Assembly (NCBI RefSeq): GCF_000002985.6
Contig: NC_003282.8
Location: 8,122,001 to 8,186,000 of the forward strand
Source of the DNA: Caenorhabditis elegans
Taxonomy: Eukaryota; Nematoda; Chromadorea; Rhabditida; Rhabditidae
DNA length: 64,000 bases
Reading direction: 5' to 3'
Below the pieces are notes generated by a model that was not told where the DNA came from, searched no databases, and saw nothing but the letters and a program-made list of their open reading frames with translations. A program made the translations under genes and the position numbers. How positions within the stretch are numbered: position 1 is the stretch's first letter; each line of letters begins with the position of its first letter. Of the stretch, positions 10,297 through 28,741 are shown piece after piece.

Positions 10297-11547
10297 TTAA
10301 GCGATATCACTTGGATTGGATGAATCCCGTGGAACAACTTCCTTCCAGATGAACCAACAGTTAAAGGCGAAACAAAGAACACATACCCAATTGGCAAGCT
10401 GGAAAATGTTTCTTGAAAAGAAAGATTATTTAATATGAACTTACCACCGAAATAGCCAATTTTCCATTATTAACATCTCTACTCAAAAATTGAGCATTTT
10501 GTCCTTTCCACGACCCCTGTCCAAATAATTCAGTCAATCGCTCGTCTGACGTGGCATTTCCGATTGTGTTCGCTCCAGCCCACCAAATCGAACTACAGAA
10601 GAAGAAAAGGATAAATAAAAGTGCAGTTGCACCAAGATCAACTAATGGGATTCGTTTTTCAGTTTGATAGATATTCCAGAATATGACATAAACGAAGCAG
10701 ATGAAAATTACATAGATCAGGGCGGTTACATTAACGAAATAAAAGAATCCGGCACTTCCACTGGCACTGTCATCTCCAGACCAGAATGTGCGGGTTTGAT
10801 TGTCGCATCCGGTCAGCTTTACTTTTGAGAGACTGGAATTTGAGGTTTTAGTTGGAAACTTCGCATTGTTGATTAACTTTCATATTTATATTTGGCTTTC
10901 ATGAAATAATTTTGAAAAAACTAAAATACGGTACCCGGTCTTGACACTACGAATTTTAGTTTTAAGTAAAAACAGGTGTGCGCCTTCTAAAAGAGTACTG
11001 TAATTCCAAACTTTCGTTGCTATGAAATTTTCGTAGATTTTTCGTAGTTTTCCTTAATTTTGTTCCAATTTTAGTGTTTCTATTTTTATCTTTAATTTTT
11101 TTATACATAAATATAATTTTATCGAAAAATCGATAAAAAATCCTCAGCAACAAAAGTTTGAAATTACAGTACTCTTTAAAGGCGCACACCCATTTGTATG
11201 TGACACAGCATTGTCGTGTCGACCGGGTGCGGTATTTTCTAAAATTTAATAGTTCAATTAAGCTTTTGAAATTACATATTCAATTCGTGAAACTTACGAA
11301 AATGTGTAGACTTTTTGTGTACTATTTCTCGTTATATTACCCGTTCCATCAACACAGTGGTAATTCAATTCCAATCCCCAACTGTTAATAGCGGCTATCG
11401 CAATGATTATGAAAACCTGAAAAGAATCACAAATGAATTTTCTCTCAAAAGAAATTCAAAAGTTTTCCTTACAAATTGAATAATTCTTATAAATCCTAAT
11501 GGGAATTTGAATGCAGATATATTTAATTGTGCAGGAATCGAAGGCAT
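10297..11547 (-). CDS. sph-1: Synaptophysin-family four-pass membrane protein
   Basis: Four coding exons in transcript order: 11547-11473, 11416-11298, 10832-10445 and 10398-10297, about 227 residues. Four hydrophobic helices form a MARVEL fold: FPLGFIRIIQFVVFIIIAI, a pair within FFYFVNVTALIYVIFCFVYV and TALLFILFFCSSIWWAGA, and LAISVLANWVCVLCFAFNCW. The first loop has an N-glycosylation site (NIT) and cysteines (YHC; GC) placed as in the synaptophysin/synaptogyrin group. The cytoplasmic tail is short, without the long tyrosine-rich tail of vertebrate synaptophysin. Family role: abundant synaptic-vesicle membrane protein. The long second intron contains a large fold-back repeat. Confidence 0.87.
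10922..11240. repeat. Fold-back repeat inside sph-1 intron
   Basis: About 105-bp imperfect inverted arms start with AAAATACGGTACCCGGTC and end with the reverse complement of the similar ACCGGGTGCGGTATTTT. Inner arm sequences AGGTGTGCGCCTT and AAGGCGCACACC, and AGTACTGTAATT and AATTACAGTACT, mirror each other. The ends resemble a dispersed motif seen again near 44165. It is a MITE-like element within an intron and carries no coding capacity. Confidence 0.75.
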
Positions 11548-12155
11548 TTTTTCGTCTGAAAAATTGAGACGTAATTCGTAGGAATCGATCAATAAAATCA
11601 AAAACTGATGAAATATCGAAAAATAACAACAAAAGTGCGTAAAAGGAGAGAGAGAAAGAGAGCTTGCTGTGTCATGTTCTCTTTTTGATAACGAGAAAAC
11701 TTATTTATTACAAGAGATACCATGTTACTGTAGAAACATAGAGAAACGAGACAATTTACTCGACTGTGACTCCTCTGTGGATCAAGTGCCGATTTTTTCG
11801 AGGACAGCGATGTTTAGGAGACGCAGAGAATGCCATGACTGTTCTATTTGCCAAGTGGGTTATTTGTATTGGTTATGCTCCGCCTCATCTAGAGAACCTC
11901 TTAAATTACGTTTATTCATTCTGCAATGAATTTCGAACAGGAGTGCATTCGGGATCCTAGAAAAAATGGATAAAAACGGGGAAATAATAAAAACAGGCAA
12001 ACACTAAATAGGACGAAAAATAAACTTTATCTGCCAAGAATACGACGTAGAAAGAAGGGAACAACTACTTTCACAGGAGAAAACCACACATTCGATTAGG
12101 AGACGCGAGTTTTCAAAGTGGGGACGGGGAAACTTTTGCAAAAAAATCTGAATAT
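11548..12155 (-). other. Intergenic region between isp-1 and sph-1
   Basis: About 600 bp separates the isp-1 stop from the sph-1 start, with both genes on the minus strand. It should hold the isp-1 3'UTR and sph-1 promoter. A GA-rich run lies near 11646-11662. Short open frames on the plus strand have no recognisable domain or splice context, and I reject them. Confidence 0.4.
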
Positions 12156-14040
<1,885 letters not shown>

Positions 14041-14597
14041 TGCCCCAGTTGATGCCTAAAATAATTATTTTAAATATTTTTAAGTTTTTGAAAAAAATAA
14101 AACAATTTTTAAAATATGAGAACGGCTAAATTAACAGATCAAGGCAATGAACAACTGAATAAAACGTTTTCAAATTGATGAATTTTGCCGAAATTTGGAA
14201 TTTTAAAGAATTAAAAGCTGAAAAAAGGCTAAAATTGGGACAAACTCAACGGGCGGACTGTCTGTATGAAGAGACACAGAGAAATTTTCGGCACGCGTCG
14301 CCCTCCGCATCGTTGTCAATAGGGCGAACATGCATAGAGACTTTTCCGTGTGCTCAGACGAGAGATTCCTTCTCGTTTGTAATAATCGTTGACAGCAGCA
14401 TCTCAATTTCAAAATAATGACGCGGGTACGGGTACTAGAGGCCGTTTTGCCCGCACAACACTCGGCGACAAGATATCCGCCACCAGCTGTGAATCGGATG
14501 AAAAATACAGAAAGTCGTCCAGCTTTTATTTTTATTCCTGCTCAATAATACAATTTATATTCAGTTCTAGATTTTCTTATTCAAATAATTATTCAAG
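14041..14597. promoter_or_regulatory. Shared divergent upstream region of isp-1 and the two-pass membrane protein gene
   Basis: About 550 bp separates the isp-1 ATG (minus) from the proposed ATG of the plus-strand gene. It contains a more GC-rich stretch near 14250-14500 and no coding frame I can support. It probably serves as a divergent promoter. Confidence 0.35.
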
Positions 14598-16924
14598 ATG
14601 GTAAGTGTTTGATAAAAGATGATCCACACGATGAGGAAATCCACGAAAACATCTGTTGCCACAACCAACACTCCAGTTGACACACCAAACTATTTAGAAA
14701 AATAAATTGAGAGAAAAGATGTGGCTGTTTGATACTGCTCTGCGGCACGAGCTCAAAGAGTTGTAATCAAGGTCCAATCGAGTCGTGCCGAAAAGTTTAG
14801 CCTTTCCTTCTTCCGGACCTGATTGGTTTCAGATGGGAAGTAAAAGAGGACGCGGCGCGGCACCGTCGAATCAAGAGCGCGTCCGCACACATTTATTCTT
14901 CGGATCCAAAGCTGAACGACCACATCAAAAGCGGAAGCGGAGAGCTCAGAGTGGGTTTTTGTGTGGAAATTTGCTTTAAAAAAAGGATATTACGTAGACG
15001 TCTAAAGATGATGATTTTTCCTATATTTTACACACAAAGGTCTTGCCACGAAGACGAATTACTGTAATATGGTATCGATTAACAGGTCGTTGAAAATCTT
15101 CGGACATCTTACAAAATTTTTAAAAATTACAATTAAAATAAAATTCAAAGAATATGGTACAAGCGGCCCATAAATCGATACCAGCTACAGTAATTATAAC
15201 CATCAAAGCAATACTGAGAAGTAGTAATTTAAATTGACTTTATGGGTCTCACCACGATGTACTGAATGTAGCACAGAATATAGAGTTGTTGTATTAAATA
15301 TAAGGGGTTTTCATGTCAATTTGATTCTAAAAACTCATAAATATTTTCGAAATATTAAAGACAAGCTTCACGTAACTGCAAAGGATAAGAAAGACGAAAT
15401 GGTTCAAGCTGGTGCAAGTGAGATTGATCCTCAACAATGGACTGGAAATCAAAGAGTTCTTCATTTTGGACCAATGGCTCAACGTGATCCATATTTCTAT
15501 TATTATCCAAAAGGATGGGATATATTGTATCCAGCAACATTTGGATTTTTTCCATATAGAACATCGTTAGTTTTTTGATAATTGAAACTGTAAGCTGGAA
15601 ATATGAGGGTTGAATAGCTCAACTAAATAACTCGTAGATTATAATTTAATGGAGTATGTCCTAATACATCATATTCAACGCGAAAATTCAACAGAGACGC
15701 AGAAAATATACATCAAGTTACTTTATCAAAAATTTAAAAAAAAACCCTGAAAAAAGCATTATTTTTTAAAGAAAATTTCGTGGCTCGTCATCATTGATTT
15801 GTTGTACAGCATTCGGCGTTTTTCTCCTAATTGGAGGACTACTAATGTCACTTCTTGGATATAAATACCTTTATACTTCACCATTCTGGACTTGGCCATA
15901 CGAACAAAGAATACGACCACCACCAATTCAAATTGCGGGTCCTATTTTATTTGGACTCGGATGTTCGTTTTTGATAATTTCATTAATCTACTTTTTATGC
16001 ACAACAAAGCTCTGTGATCTCTCGTTACACCACACAAAGAAGCACAATGATCCTGCTAGGCTTACGACTATTACAACACATTATGTGGTAAGTCTTTTTG
16101 ATTAATTGAAAATTCAAATTCAATTAGAAACCCACATGTCCTTGTAAAAGTTGCGACTACACCTTTGAAAATTTCATGAAAGTAATATAAACAATTAAAG
16201 CTAACAAATTAACGTCTAAACAAACTCAAAATGATCGTACCATAATTTAAAAAAAACTATTAAAACATTTTAGATTTCTGAAAATGGCATAGTTTTGGTA
16301 AATTGCCAAATTAACCGAAACAGCAATGTGTTTGAAACCTTACAAGGCTTAGATACAGTTCACTAGAACGAAGAATGTAGGTAATAATGCGTATCAATTC
16401 AAAATCAAAATGTACCCATTTTAGTTGTTACACGTTTACAGCCGCTACCTCCGATCTTTGAGAAAGATCCATATCAACCTCTACCTCCACCTGCGTACCC
16501 AGTTCTTGAGAATCGACACGCAATGTCTAATGTAGTTAAGCCACACGATGAAAAGAAACTGTATCCACCAGTGTAAGAACTTCATTCAAACCGGAACAAG
16601 ATTCTGTAAATCTATAATTTCAGAATTCCTGGATGTTCCACACTTTCCCTTCATAGACGATCTCCGAATAACATTTTTGTAGCAAGTCCATATAATACCC
16701 TAAGAGCTACAAGCGTTGGAAGATATCAATCTGGATTCCTTGACACGAATTCAATAATGGAAAATCGGTTAGGATCAAGGCAGCCGTCAGTTGCAAGTAG
16801 AAGACAATCAAGTGAAGCTTCAAGTCAAAAAAGATCCAAATCAATGGGACCTTTACATCGAACTAACTCCAATCGAAGCAAAGGATCAGGAAGATCAAGA
16901 AGGAGAGAAAATAGTCAAATATAG
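14598..16924 (+). CDS. Two-pass membrane protein, PPxY motif, RS-rich tail (unrecognised)
   Basis: Proposed exons, all phase-consistent: 14598-14600 (ATG before GTAAGT), 14833-14950, 15361-15565, 15772-16087, 16442-16572 and 16624-16924, about 357 residues. The N-terminal half is basic (GSKRGRG; QKRKRRAQ) with a WTGNQRVLHFGPMAQRDPYF segment. Two membrane helices follow: CCTAFGVFLLIGGLLMSLLG and IAGPILFGLGCSFLIISLIY. The cytoplasmic tail has PLPPPAYP (a PPxY WW-binding site) and an Arg/Ser-rich end. The helix pair with GP in the second resembles TMEM200-type proteins; that is weak. Two acceptors are AAAG (15360, 15771), not TTTCAG, so exon edges and the start are uncertain. Exons from 15772 on are sound. 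I do not recognise the gene. Confidence 0.6.
14743..14790 (+). other. 48-nt potential hairpin in a proposed intron
   Basis: CGGCACGA pairs perfectly with TCGTGCCG across about 30 bases. The inner part does not fold into a known RNA class that I can name. It lies between the ATG-only exon and the next exon of the membrane-protein gene. Confidence 0.2.
15058..15195. repeat. Fold-back repeat in the intron of the membrane-protein gene
   Basis: ATTACTGTAATATGGTATCGATT at the left end mirrors ATAAATCGATACCAGCTACAGTAAT at the right end. The arms are about 25 bp with an AT-rich loop, as in a small MITE. Confidence 0.6.
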
Positions 16925-17067
16925 ACATTGTTTTATGATGTTAACCAGATTTATATTGTTTTTTTTTAATTTCAAAATTCTGTATCCACAAAGATCAACC
17001 GAAAAGGAGATGAATAATTTGTAGATATTTTAAAATATTTATCTACAATAATATTTTCCATCAACCA

Positions 17068-17073
17068 AATAAA
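17068..17073 (+). promoter_or_regulatory. Poly(A) signal of the two-pass membrane protein gene
   Basis: AATAAA occurs 143 bases past the TAG stop codon. Confidence 0.5.
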
Positions 17074-18245
17074 AAATTCGACCTTCGCCCTTTGTATGTC
17101 TTCCTCTCGTTTCCCATTTTTCACTGCGTCTCAATCGCTGCTGACTCATATCTGATTGACCTCACTGTTTCTTCCAATTTCCTTGGTCACTGATAATTAT
17201 ACTTCCGTCTTTTTTCAGTTTTCTCCAGTATTTTTATCATAACATATACTCAAAATCAATCAATACAGGAACGTCTAGTCTACAACTTTATTATAATAAC
17301 AGGTGAGATATTTTGTTTTTGGTAAACTTCATAATAGTGGAGCGCTGAACAAAAGACGAATTTTCTGATAATTTAAAATTGAAATGAAATATATTATTTA
17401 CCCTTTATAATTAACTTTGTTTGAACCTAAATATTGCTCATATTCGAACAAACACTGTACACTTTTTTACGAAATTCAAAGAGACGCTACTCAGTAAATA
17501 AACAAGAAAATATAAAACAAACTGTAGTGCTCATCTCAATTTAACTGAGCTCACAAGTATTTCACCGATTTTATTAATTACAATTGATTGAGCACCCGAA
17601 TCTTTTACATAATTTCATGGTAGTTTTGCACCTTTTTTGCATAATTCCTCTTATGGGTCTCGCCATCAGAAAAAGTTCTGAGAATTTTTTATGATCCCTC
17701 CATTCCACAATTAATGAAAAAATATTTTGAAAATTTCACAAAAATAGACAAAAACGAATAACATTTAAATCTGACTCTTTGAGACCCAATTCAAAAATAT
17801 CCATGTGTCTTTAAGTACGCGTTACAAAAATTGCGAGAGAACAATTACTAACAGTTCAAATGTAAATAGATATTGTTAGTAATTGCCAAAACTATGGGAA
17901 ATTCTTCTATTTAATCTTCATTGATTGAGTTGATTTTTTTGTTGATAAATTCAAAATTCCTAATATTTTCTAAAATATCGAATTTCCTAAAGTTATAGTG
18001 AATCCGAAAACCTCCAAAAGAAAACAAAGTAGTGACCATAAACAATAAAAAAATCATTGTTTCACAATTTTTACACTTCACTCCGCAAAAATATAGGTCG
18101 CTTGAGTGTTCGAGTTTACATGGCGTGTTTCGCAATAAAACTTTCATTTTGAAATCCCCGACACTCCTCTAATTTCCCCCGACAACGCTTTTCGTTATTG
18201 ATTTTTTCACTTCAAGCCCTAACTTGAACCCATTTAAATTTACAG
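17074..18245 (+). promoter_or_regulatory. Upstream region of the pmk-3/pmk-2/pmk-1 operon
   Basis: About 1.2 kb without a credible gene. It should contain the operon promoter. It ends in TTTACAG immediately before the pmk-3 ATG (18246), a splice acceptor with no visible upstream coding exon, so trans-splicing of the pmk-3 mRNA is likely. Confidence 0.5.
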
Positions 18246-20800
18246 ATGGCGTCAGTCCCATCGTCATCTAGTCTCCCAGTGTCGCATGTCCGTCGTCATG
18301 AAGACGTGTCAACACCAAGTGCACCACCAACCAAACGAAGTAATAATCAATCTCAACCTCCAGAAAGCTACGAACCCAACACCTGGTTGCAACAACAACG
18401 AGAGCAGGAACAACAGAAAAAGTTAGCTGCAGAGAATATTAAGAAGCAGAGTATCGAAGCAACGGGAAACAACGAGATGGTTGGGGAGGAGGAAGAGGTG
18501 AGGGAGAAAGATTTTAGATTTCGTAAGTTGACGAAAGTCAATCCGCGCGTTTTGTTGATATGCGGAGAATCATAAAAATGATAAAGGTAAAGCTTCAGTA
18601 TGACTTTAATCTAAGAAATCGACCTTAATACTCTAAAAAGGATGGAAATAAAACATTCCATAATTAATTTTTTTATAATTGTCAAAGTTTCAAAACTAGC
18701 TTAATATTTGTAGAATTGACTAGAATTGACATTTTCAGAAGAATCTAACCCCGCGCACGCATAGCTCATTTTTTGAGAAGTTTTTTCTACAAAAATTGCA
18801 ACACAAAATTATTGCGCCGTCTTATTTCCAAATGATAAAATTGGCACGTGTACTAGAGACCAAACCAAATAGGAAACTGGCTATGTAATGCCTCAGAAAT
18901 TTAGCTTTACAGAAATAAACATTGTTGACAATATTGCAACCATAGGTATTCCAAAATCTTAATCATCATTATATTTTCAGGATATTCTCTCAAAACCATG
19001 TGGTCCACACAAACGACGATTCCAATTTGTGATGATCCGTAACATTACATTTGCAATTCCGGAAGGCTATGACGTCGAGCCAAACAGCATTGAGTATTTG
19101 GGTGGAGGCTCGTTTGGAAATGTTATGTATGTTTTTCAGTATTTGTGTGCTTTATTTGAATGATTATATTTTCCAGAAAAACAAGTGCAGTGTGCCGTGA
19201 CGGGCTTCGTCGTTATGTTGCAATAAAGAAGATGCGAGAACCGTTCTTTGATCCACATCATGTAAGACAAAGATACATTTTTATTGAAGCTAGAGCATAT
19301 TTTTTACAATTCAAATGAACTAATATCGTATTAAAAATTTTCGAACTTTTTCTATGTACAGTCAAGAAGTGGTGATTCAAAATTTTGGGGCAAAACCAGA
19401 ATTTTAAAACTAATCTTGTTTTCTGTTTTCGTCTTTTTTTTTGTTGGAAAATTGCCAAAACTTTAGAAGAACATTTCAAAAAGCTGATATTTGGTTTTTA
19501 TACCCATTTTTGAGAATATATTTGGTCGATCACATCCTTTGAACACCTTAAACTTCCAGGCTCGTCGCATCTTCCGTGAAACAAAACTTCTTCAATTAAT
19601 GAGACATGACAATATCATCTGTGCTCTTGACATCTACACACCTGACGAGGAAAACGATTTTCGAGATGTGTAAGTAATTACAAAAAAGTTTTACAAACAA
19701 TCTATAATTTTCAGATACGTTGTCACTGAATTTGCGGGTCGTAGTCTTTATCAGATCTTGAAGCAACAAAGAGATTATGGACGGCGCGTGCTGACCGACG
19801 AGCATATCAAATTCATCATTTATCAAATCATACGTGCACTTAAGTACATTCATTCTGCTAATGTAAGTCAATGGAGTTAGTGAACAGAACATTGCTCATT
19901 CTTTTTTTTTTAATAGAAATATCAGCATTTTAGATTAAATAAAATTTCATATAGGAGGATTAGGCACGATTAGGCCATAATTAGTCAAAAAGAACATGAC
20001 TAAAACACGAAAATATATTTATTAAAATTTTTTAGATTATACATCGTGACTTGAAACCAGGAAATCTCGCGTTGACCGATGATTCTGACCTCATGATTCT
20101 CGATTTTGGACTTGCAAGATCCTTGGAAAAGAAAGATACTTCTCTAACACAATATGTACAAACAAGATGGTACCGTAGTCCAGAAGTCATTTATTGGAAG
20201 ATTGATAGTTACACAAATCTGGCAGATATGTGGTCACTTGGATGTATTGCTGCAGAACTTTTAACTGGAGAACCACTGTTTCCGGGTGATGAGCCCAATG
20301 CTCAATATCAACGTATTACTCAATTATGTGGAAGTCCTGATGAAGAACTTTTGACAAAGATTGAAAATGATAACTCGTCTGCAATTAAAGCCGTAATTCA
20401 ATCCTACACAACTCACAAACGTCGAAATTTCCGTGATGTATTTTCTGCTCATAATCCATCAGAAGACTTTATTGATCTACTTGAGAAGCTTTTAGTTTTG
20501 GATCCAGAGAAGAGGATTACGGTGGAAGAAGCTATTCAACATCCATATTTGGCAGAGTTTTCACTTCCAGAAGATGAACCAAGAGCTGATCATATATTTG
20601 ACTTGGATGACTCTCAAGCTAGAACAAGATTCGAGTGGAGAGGTAAGGCTCAAAGATCACGTAATAGAATTCTGCACACCTGCAAATTTGAAAAACAACA
20701 AATGCAAAAATATTTTATTACAGATGCCGTCTGGAAGGAAATAATGAACTACAAAAGACTCAGCTCATCACCGTTAATCCCTGGAGAAGCAGATCGCTGA
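18246..20800 (+). CDS. pmk-3: p38-type MAP kinase with TQY activation motif
   Basis: Seven exons: 18246-18497, 18981-19126, 19177-19261, 19560-19669, 19715-19862, 20036-20642 and 20724-20800; 474 residues. A long Ser/Pro/Gln-rich N-terminal extension (about 100 residues) precedes the kinase domain. The glycine loop is GGGSFGNV, the ATP lysine lies in VAIKKM, the catalytic loop is HRDLKPGN and the DFG is at about 270-272. The activation loop reads TQY (about 285-287), where p38 kinases normally have TGY. The MAPK insert and C-lobe are intact (TRWYRSPEV; LVLDPEKRIT). PMK-3 acts in the DLK-1 neuronal growth and axon-regeneration pathway. It is the first gene of a three-kinase operon, with pmk-2 starting 711 bp after its stop. 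Confidence 0.97.
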
Positions 20801-21499
20801 TTTCATTCAATTATATTAATTGTATATAATTCCGGAAATGTATTACTTCTTTTCCCTCTCTCTTTCTCGTCTCTTTGTCGTTCAGTGATAGCAACACTTT
20901 ACAGGTGATAATGATGTTTTCCATCTTCTCTTTCAAATTCTTTCAGAGTATTTATTTTCTTGCATTCTATAGCTTCTTCCTTTTATGTCTCTGTCTCCTT
21001 CTCTCTTTCTCTTTACTTCTCCATTTCTCTGAATCTCTTTGTCTCGTTTTTCTCTCATGCTTTTATCCCATCATATTTTTTTATATTCGTCATTCTTGTC
21101 ATTGCACCCTTACACATACTAATTAGTTCAATAAACTTATTTTCTTTTGACAATTCGTTTTAAAAGCTTGAAGTGTTTTATAAAAAAGAGATTGGTTCTA
21201 ATCCGTGTCACTCATATTTTACACGAGCTTATATGTTTAAAGTGAGATTATCTGAAAATTTCTGGAATTTTTTTAATATAAAAAGCATAGTTTGACTTGA
21301 CAAAGTTAATCCTGAACTTCAGCTTAAAACGTTTATTCAATTAGCAGAAAAATTCAAACATTTAAAAAATGTGAAATAAGATTGAATTATTATTTTGGAA
21401 TACCTATGTAGGCAATTGTCTGCCCTTTTTCGAAATATTAAAACTTTCGTGCAAAAATGTAAAAATTATATTTACAAATTCAATTCAAACTTTTTCTAG
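20801..21499 (+). promoter_or_regulatory. pmk-3 3'UTR and pmk-3/pmk-2 intercistronic region
   Basis: The 3'UTR is unusually rich in C and T between about 20850 and 21070. A canonical AATAAA lies at 21130-21135. A TTTTTCTAG acceptor ends at 21499, next to an ATG. Signal plus acceptor about 360 bp apart fit the arrangement of a C. elegans operon with SL trans-splicing. Confidence 0.6.
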
Positions 21500-21510
21500 A
21501 TGTCTTGTTG

Positions 21511-21511
<1 letters not shown>
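21500..21511 (+). promoter_or_regulatory. Three-codon uORF overlapping the pmk-2 start
   Basis: ATG TCT TGT TGA begins right after the trans-splice acceptor. The last A of its TGA is the first A of the proposed main ATG (TGATGG). A ribosome loading at the spliced leader would meet this uORF first and would have to reinitiate or leak to make PMK-2. Confidence 0.7.
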
Positions 21512-26331
<4,820 letters not shown>

Positions 26332-26805
26332 AGTCAAATGTGTTCAAGTGCTAAAATATCTCAAAACTGTGGAATTTTCTTTTTTCTATATTGTATCTCC
26401 CTAAACTATTTATTTCACTAAAAATCAAATTTGTGTCCCTAATTCCTTGATCTCTAATTATCCAACAATCGATCTCAGATGTTCTTTTCCACAAAATCTC
26501 AATTTTTTCCTTTGAAACCATAGACTTGTGATTTACCTTAACTTTCTCGTTAATCCTATAAGTTGCCATGACCTCAGAGCCTCTTTTAATTTATTATTCA
26601 TTTAGATTCATTTATCAAATTGAAGTGTATAAAGAATTAATGTAAATATTCAATTTTCTAAATACTCTTAAACATTTAATCGGTTCAAATTGCCGCTTAA
26701 TTTTTATATTTACATTTATATTGGTTTTACGTACACAAAAAAATCATATTTTTTTCAAAATAATTACTTCAAATCTTACAAACATGATTCCAGGTAACGG
26801 AGCCA
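26332..26805 (+). promoter_or_regulatory. pmk-2/pmk-1 intercistronic region with trans-splice acceptor
   Basis: There are 474 bp between the pmk-2 stop and the pmk-1 ATG. An acceptor GATTCCAG ends at 26793, 12 bases before the ATG. I do not see a clear AATAAA, so pmk-2 may use a variant poly(A) signal. Confidence 0.55.
26470..26477 (+). promoter_or_regulatory. miR-58/bantam-family seed match in the pmk-2 3'UTR
   Basis: CGATCTCA is the perfect complement of the seed GAGAUCG of the miR-58/80/81/82 family plus the position-1 A, an 8-mer site. It lies about 140 bases past the pmk-2 stop. I recall that the miR-58 family was reported to restrict PMK-2 to neurons through its 3'UTR, which this site would explain. 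Confidence 0.75.
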
Positions 26806-28741
26806 ATGTTTCCACAGACAACAATGGATCATATACTTCATCCGACTCCACGAGAAGGATACTATGTCGTTGAGCTTAATCGAAGTGTCTGGGTTGTTCC
26901 AAATTATTATATTAACTTGACTCCAATTGGTACCGGAGCATATGGAACTGTTTGGTATGTCATTTCAACTGATTTTTACTTTATTTTTCGATTTTTAGTG
27001 CTGCTGAATGTACTCGCTCGGGGACTCGCGTCGCAATCAAAAAATTCAATCGTCCATTTCAATCAATAATTCATGCCCGTCGTACATATCGTGAACTCCG
27101 ACTTCTTCGTTGTATGTGTCATGAAAATATAATTGATCTACTTGATGTCTTCACTCCAAATGAGAATGTAAATGATATCGAGGATGTGTATTTTGTATCA
27201 ATGTTGATGGGAGCTGATCTATCAAATATTCTCAAAATTCAGCGACTCAACGATGACCACATTCAATTCTTAGTCTATCAAATTCTTCGTGGACTCAAAT
27301 ACATTCATTCTGCAGATATTATTCATCGAGATCTTAAACCATCAAATATTGCTGTTAATGAGGATTGTGAATTGAAAATTCTTGATTTTGGATTGGCACG
27401 TCAAACTGATTCTGAAATGACTGGATACGTGGCAACAAGATGGTACAGAGCTCCAGAGATTATGCTCAATTGGATGCATTACACGCAGACTGTTGATGTA
27501 TGGTCAGTTGGGTGTATTCTTGCAGAACTTATCACTGGAAAAACATTGTTCCCTGGATCTGATCGTAAGACTTTTTTTCTACAATATTCCAAATATCTTC
27601 AATTTCCAAGCAAAAAACCAGAGTAAATATTTATGGTTGTTAACTTTATTGTACACTGGCGTTTCATAACATAGAAAAAAAATCATTTTGCTAAGTTATT
27701 CGTACCGTAGCAGGCGGAAAAAATTTATAATTAATTATTACCTCTTATTGCAAATTTTGGTAGTTTATCTCCAGTTGATTTGAGGATTTAGGCGCATTTG
27801 TAGTCGCGGTGTTAACTACCAAAATATGGACTAAGATAATTCAATAAAAACAAACAAAACAACAAAAAACAAAACACAAACGTTATTTTCTTTTGAAAAT
27901 GTAGACTTTTCATTTAAAACTACTGTTTCAGACATCGATCAATTGACTCGTATCATGTCAGTAACTGGAACACCAGATGAAGAATTCCTTAAAAAGATCT
28001 CATCAGAAGAAGCTCGTAATTACATTCGAAATCTTCCAAAAATGACTCGCCGTGATTTCAAACGTCTGTTTGCTCAAGCAACTCCTCAAGCAATCGATCT
28101 CCTTGAAAAGATGCTTCACCTTGATCCAGATCGTCGTCCAACTGCAAAAGAAGCTATGGAGCATGAATATCTGGCTGCTTATCACGATGAAACTGATGAG
28201 CCAATTGCAGAAGAAATGGATTTGAATGATGATGTAAGGGCAGATACAATTGATGAATGGAAGAAAATTATTTGGGAAGAGATCAGTGATTTCCAGGTAA
28301 TATATATTTACACTTGTTTTTGAACCAACTAATTATGCATAAAATCAAACGAAGGACACCCCCAGTGGGTTCATTTTGTGATCAAAATTCATTTCCGACT
28401 GTCAAAAACGTATCAATTTAAGCGGTTATTATTTAATTCGAATACTTTTGAAATTCTATAAATAACCTATACTACTCTAACGTTGAGTTACACCTAACCC
28501 AAACCTTTACACTTTGTTATGAAATTGATATGAATGATAAGGATGATTCAGTGCGGGGGGTTAAGTAGAAACGAGACATGAGTCATATTCAATTTCTTGG
28601 AAGCCAAATTATCAATGAAAAAAAAGTTGACTCAGGAAACTCAGAAAAAACGGAAATTATTCACTGAAATAATGAGATCATTTTCAGAAAAACGTGGCAT
28701 TTGCTGACGAAGAGGAAGATGAGGAGAAAATGGAATCGTAG
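26806..28741 (+). CDS. pmk-1: p38 MAP kinase PMK-1
   Basis: Four exons: 26806-26954, 26999-27564, 27932-28296 and 28688-28741; 377 residues. The sequence starts [20 protein letters not shown], the known PMK-1 N-terminus. The glycine loop is GTGAYGTV, the ATP lysine lies in VAIKKF, the catalytic loop is HRDLKPSN, the DFG is followed by TGY (T191, Y193) and [10 protein letters not shown], and the MAPK C-lobe is complete. The tail is acidic ([12 protein letters not shown]). PMK-1 is the core p38 kinase of intestinal innate immunity and stress signalling (TIR-1, NSY-1, SEK-1 upstream; ATF-7 and SKN-1 downstream). It is the last cistron of the operon and closest to PMK-2: the 40 residues around TGY are nearly identical. 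Confidence 0.98.

Noticed and set aside
11669-11960. Plus-strand frames between isp-1 and sph-1 with several cysteines
   Set aside because: No ordered zinc motif, no supporting splice sites, and two overlapping frames are equally open.
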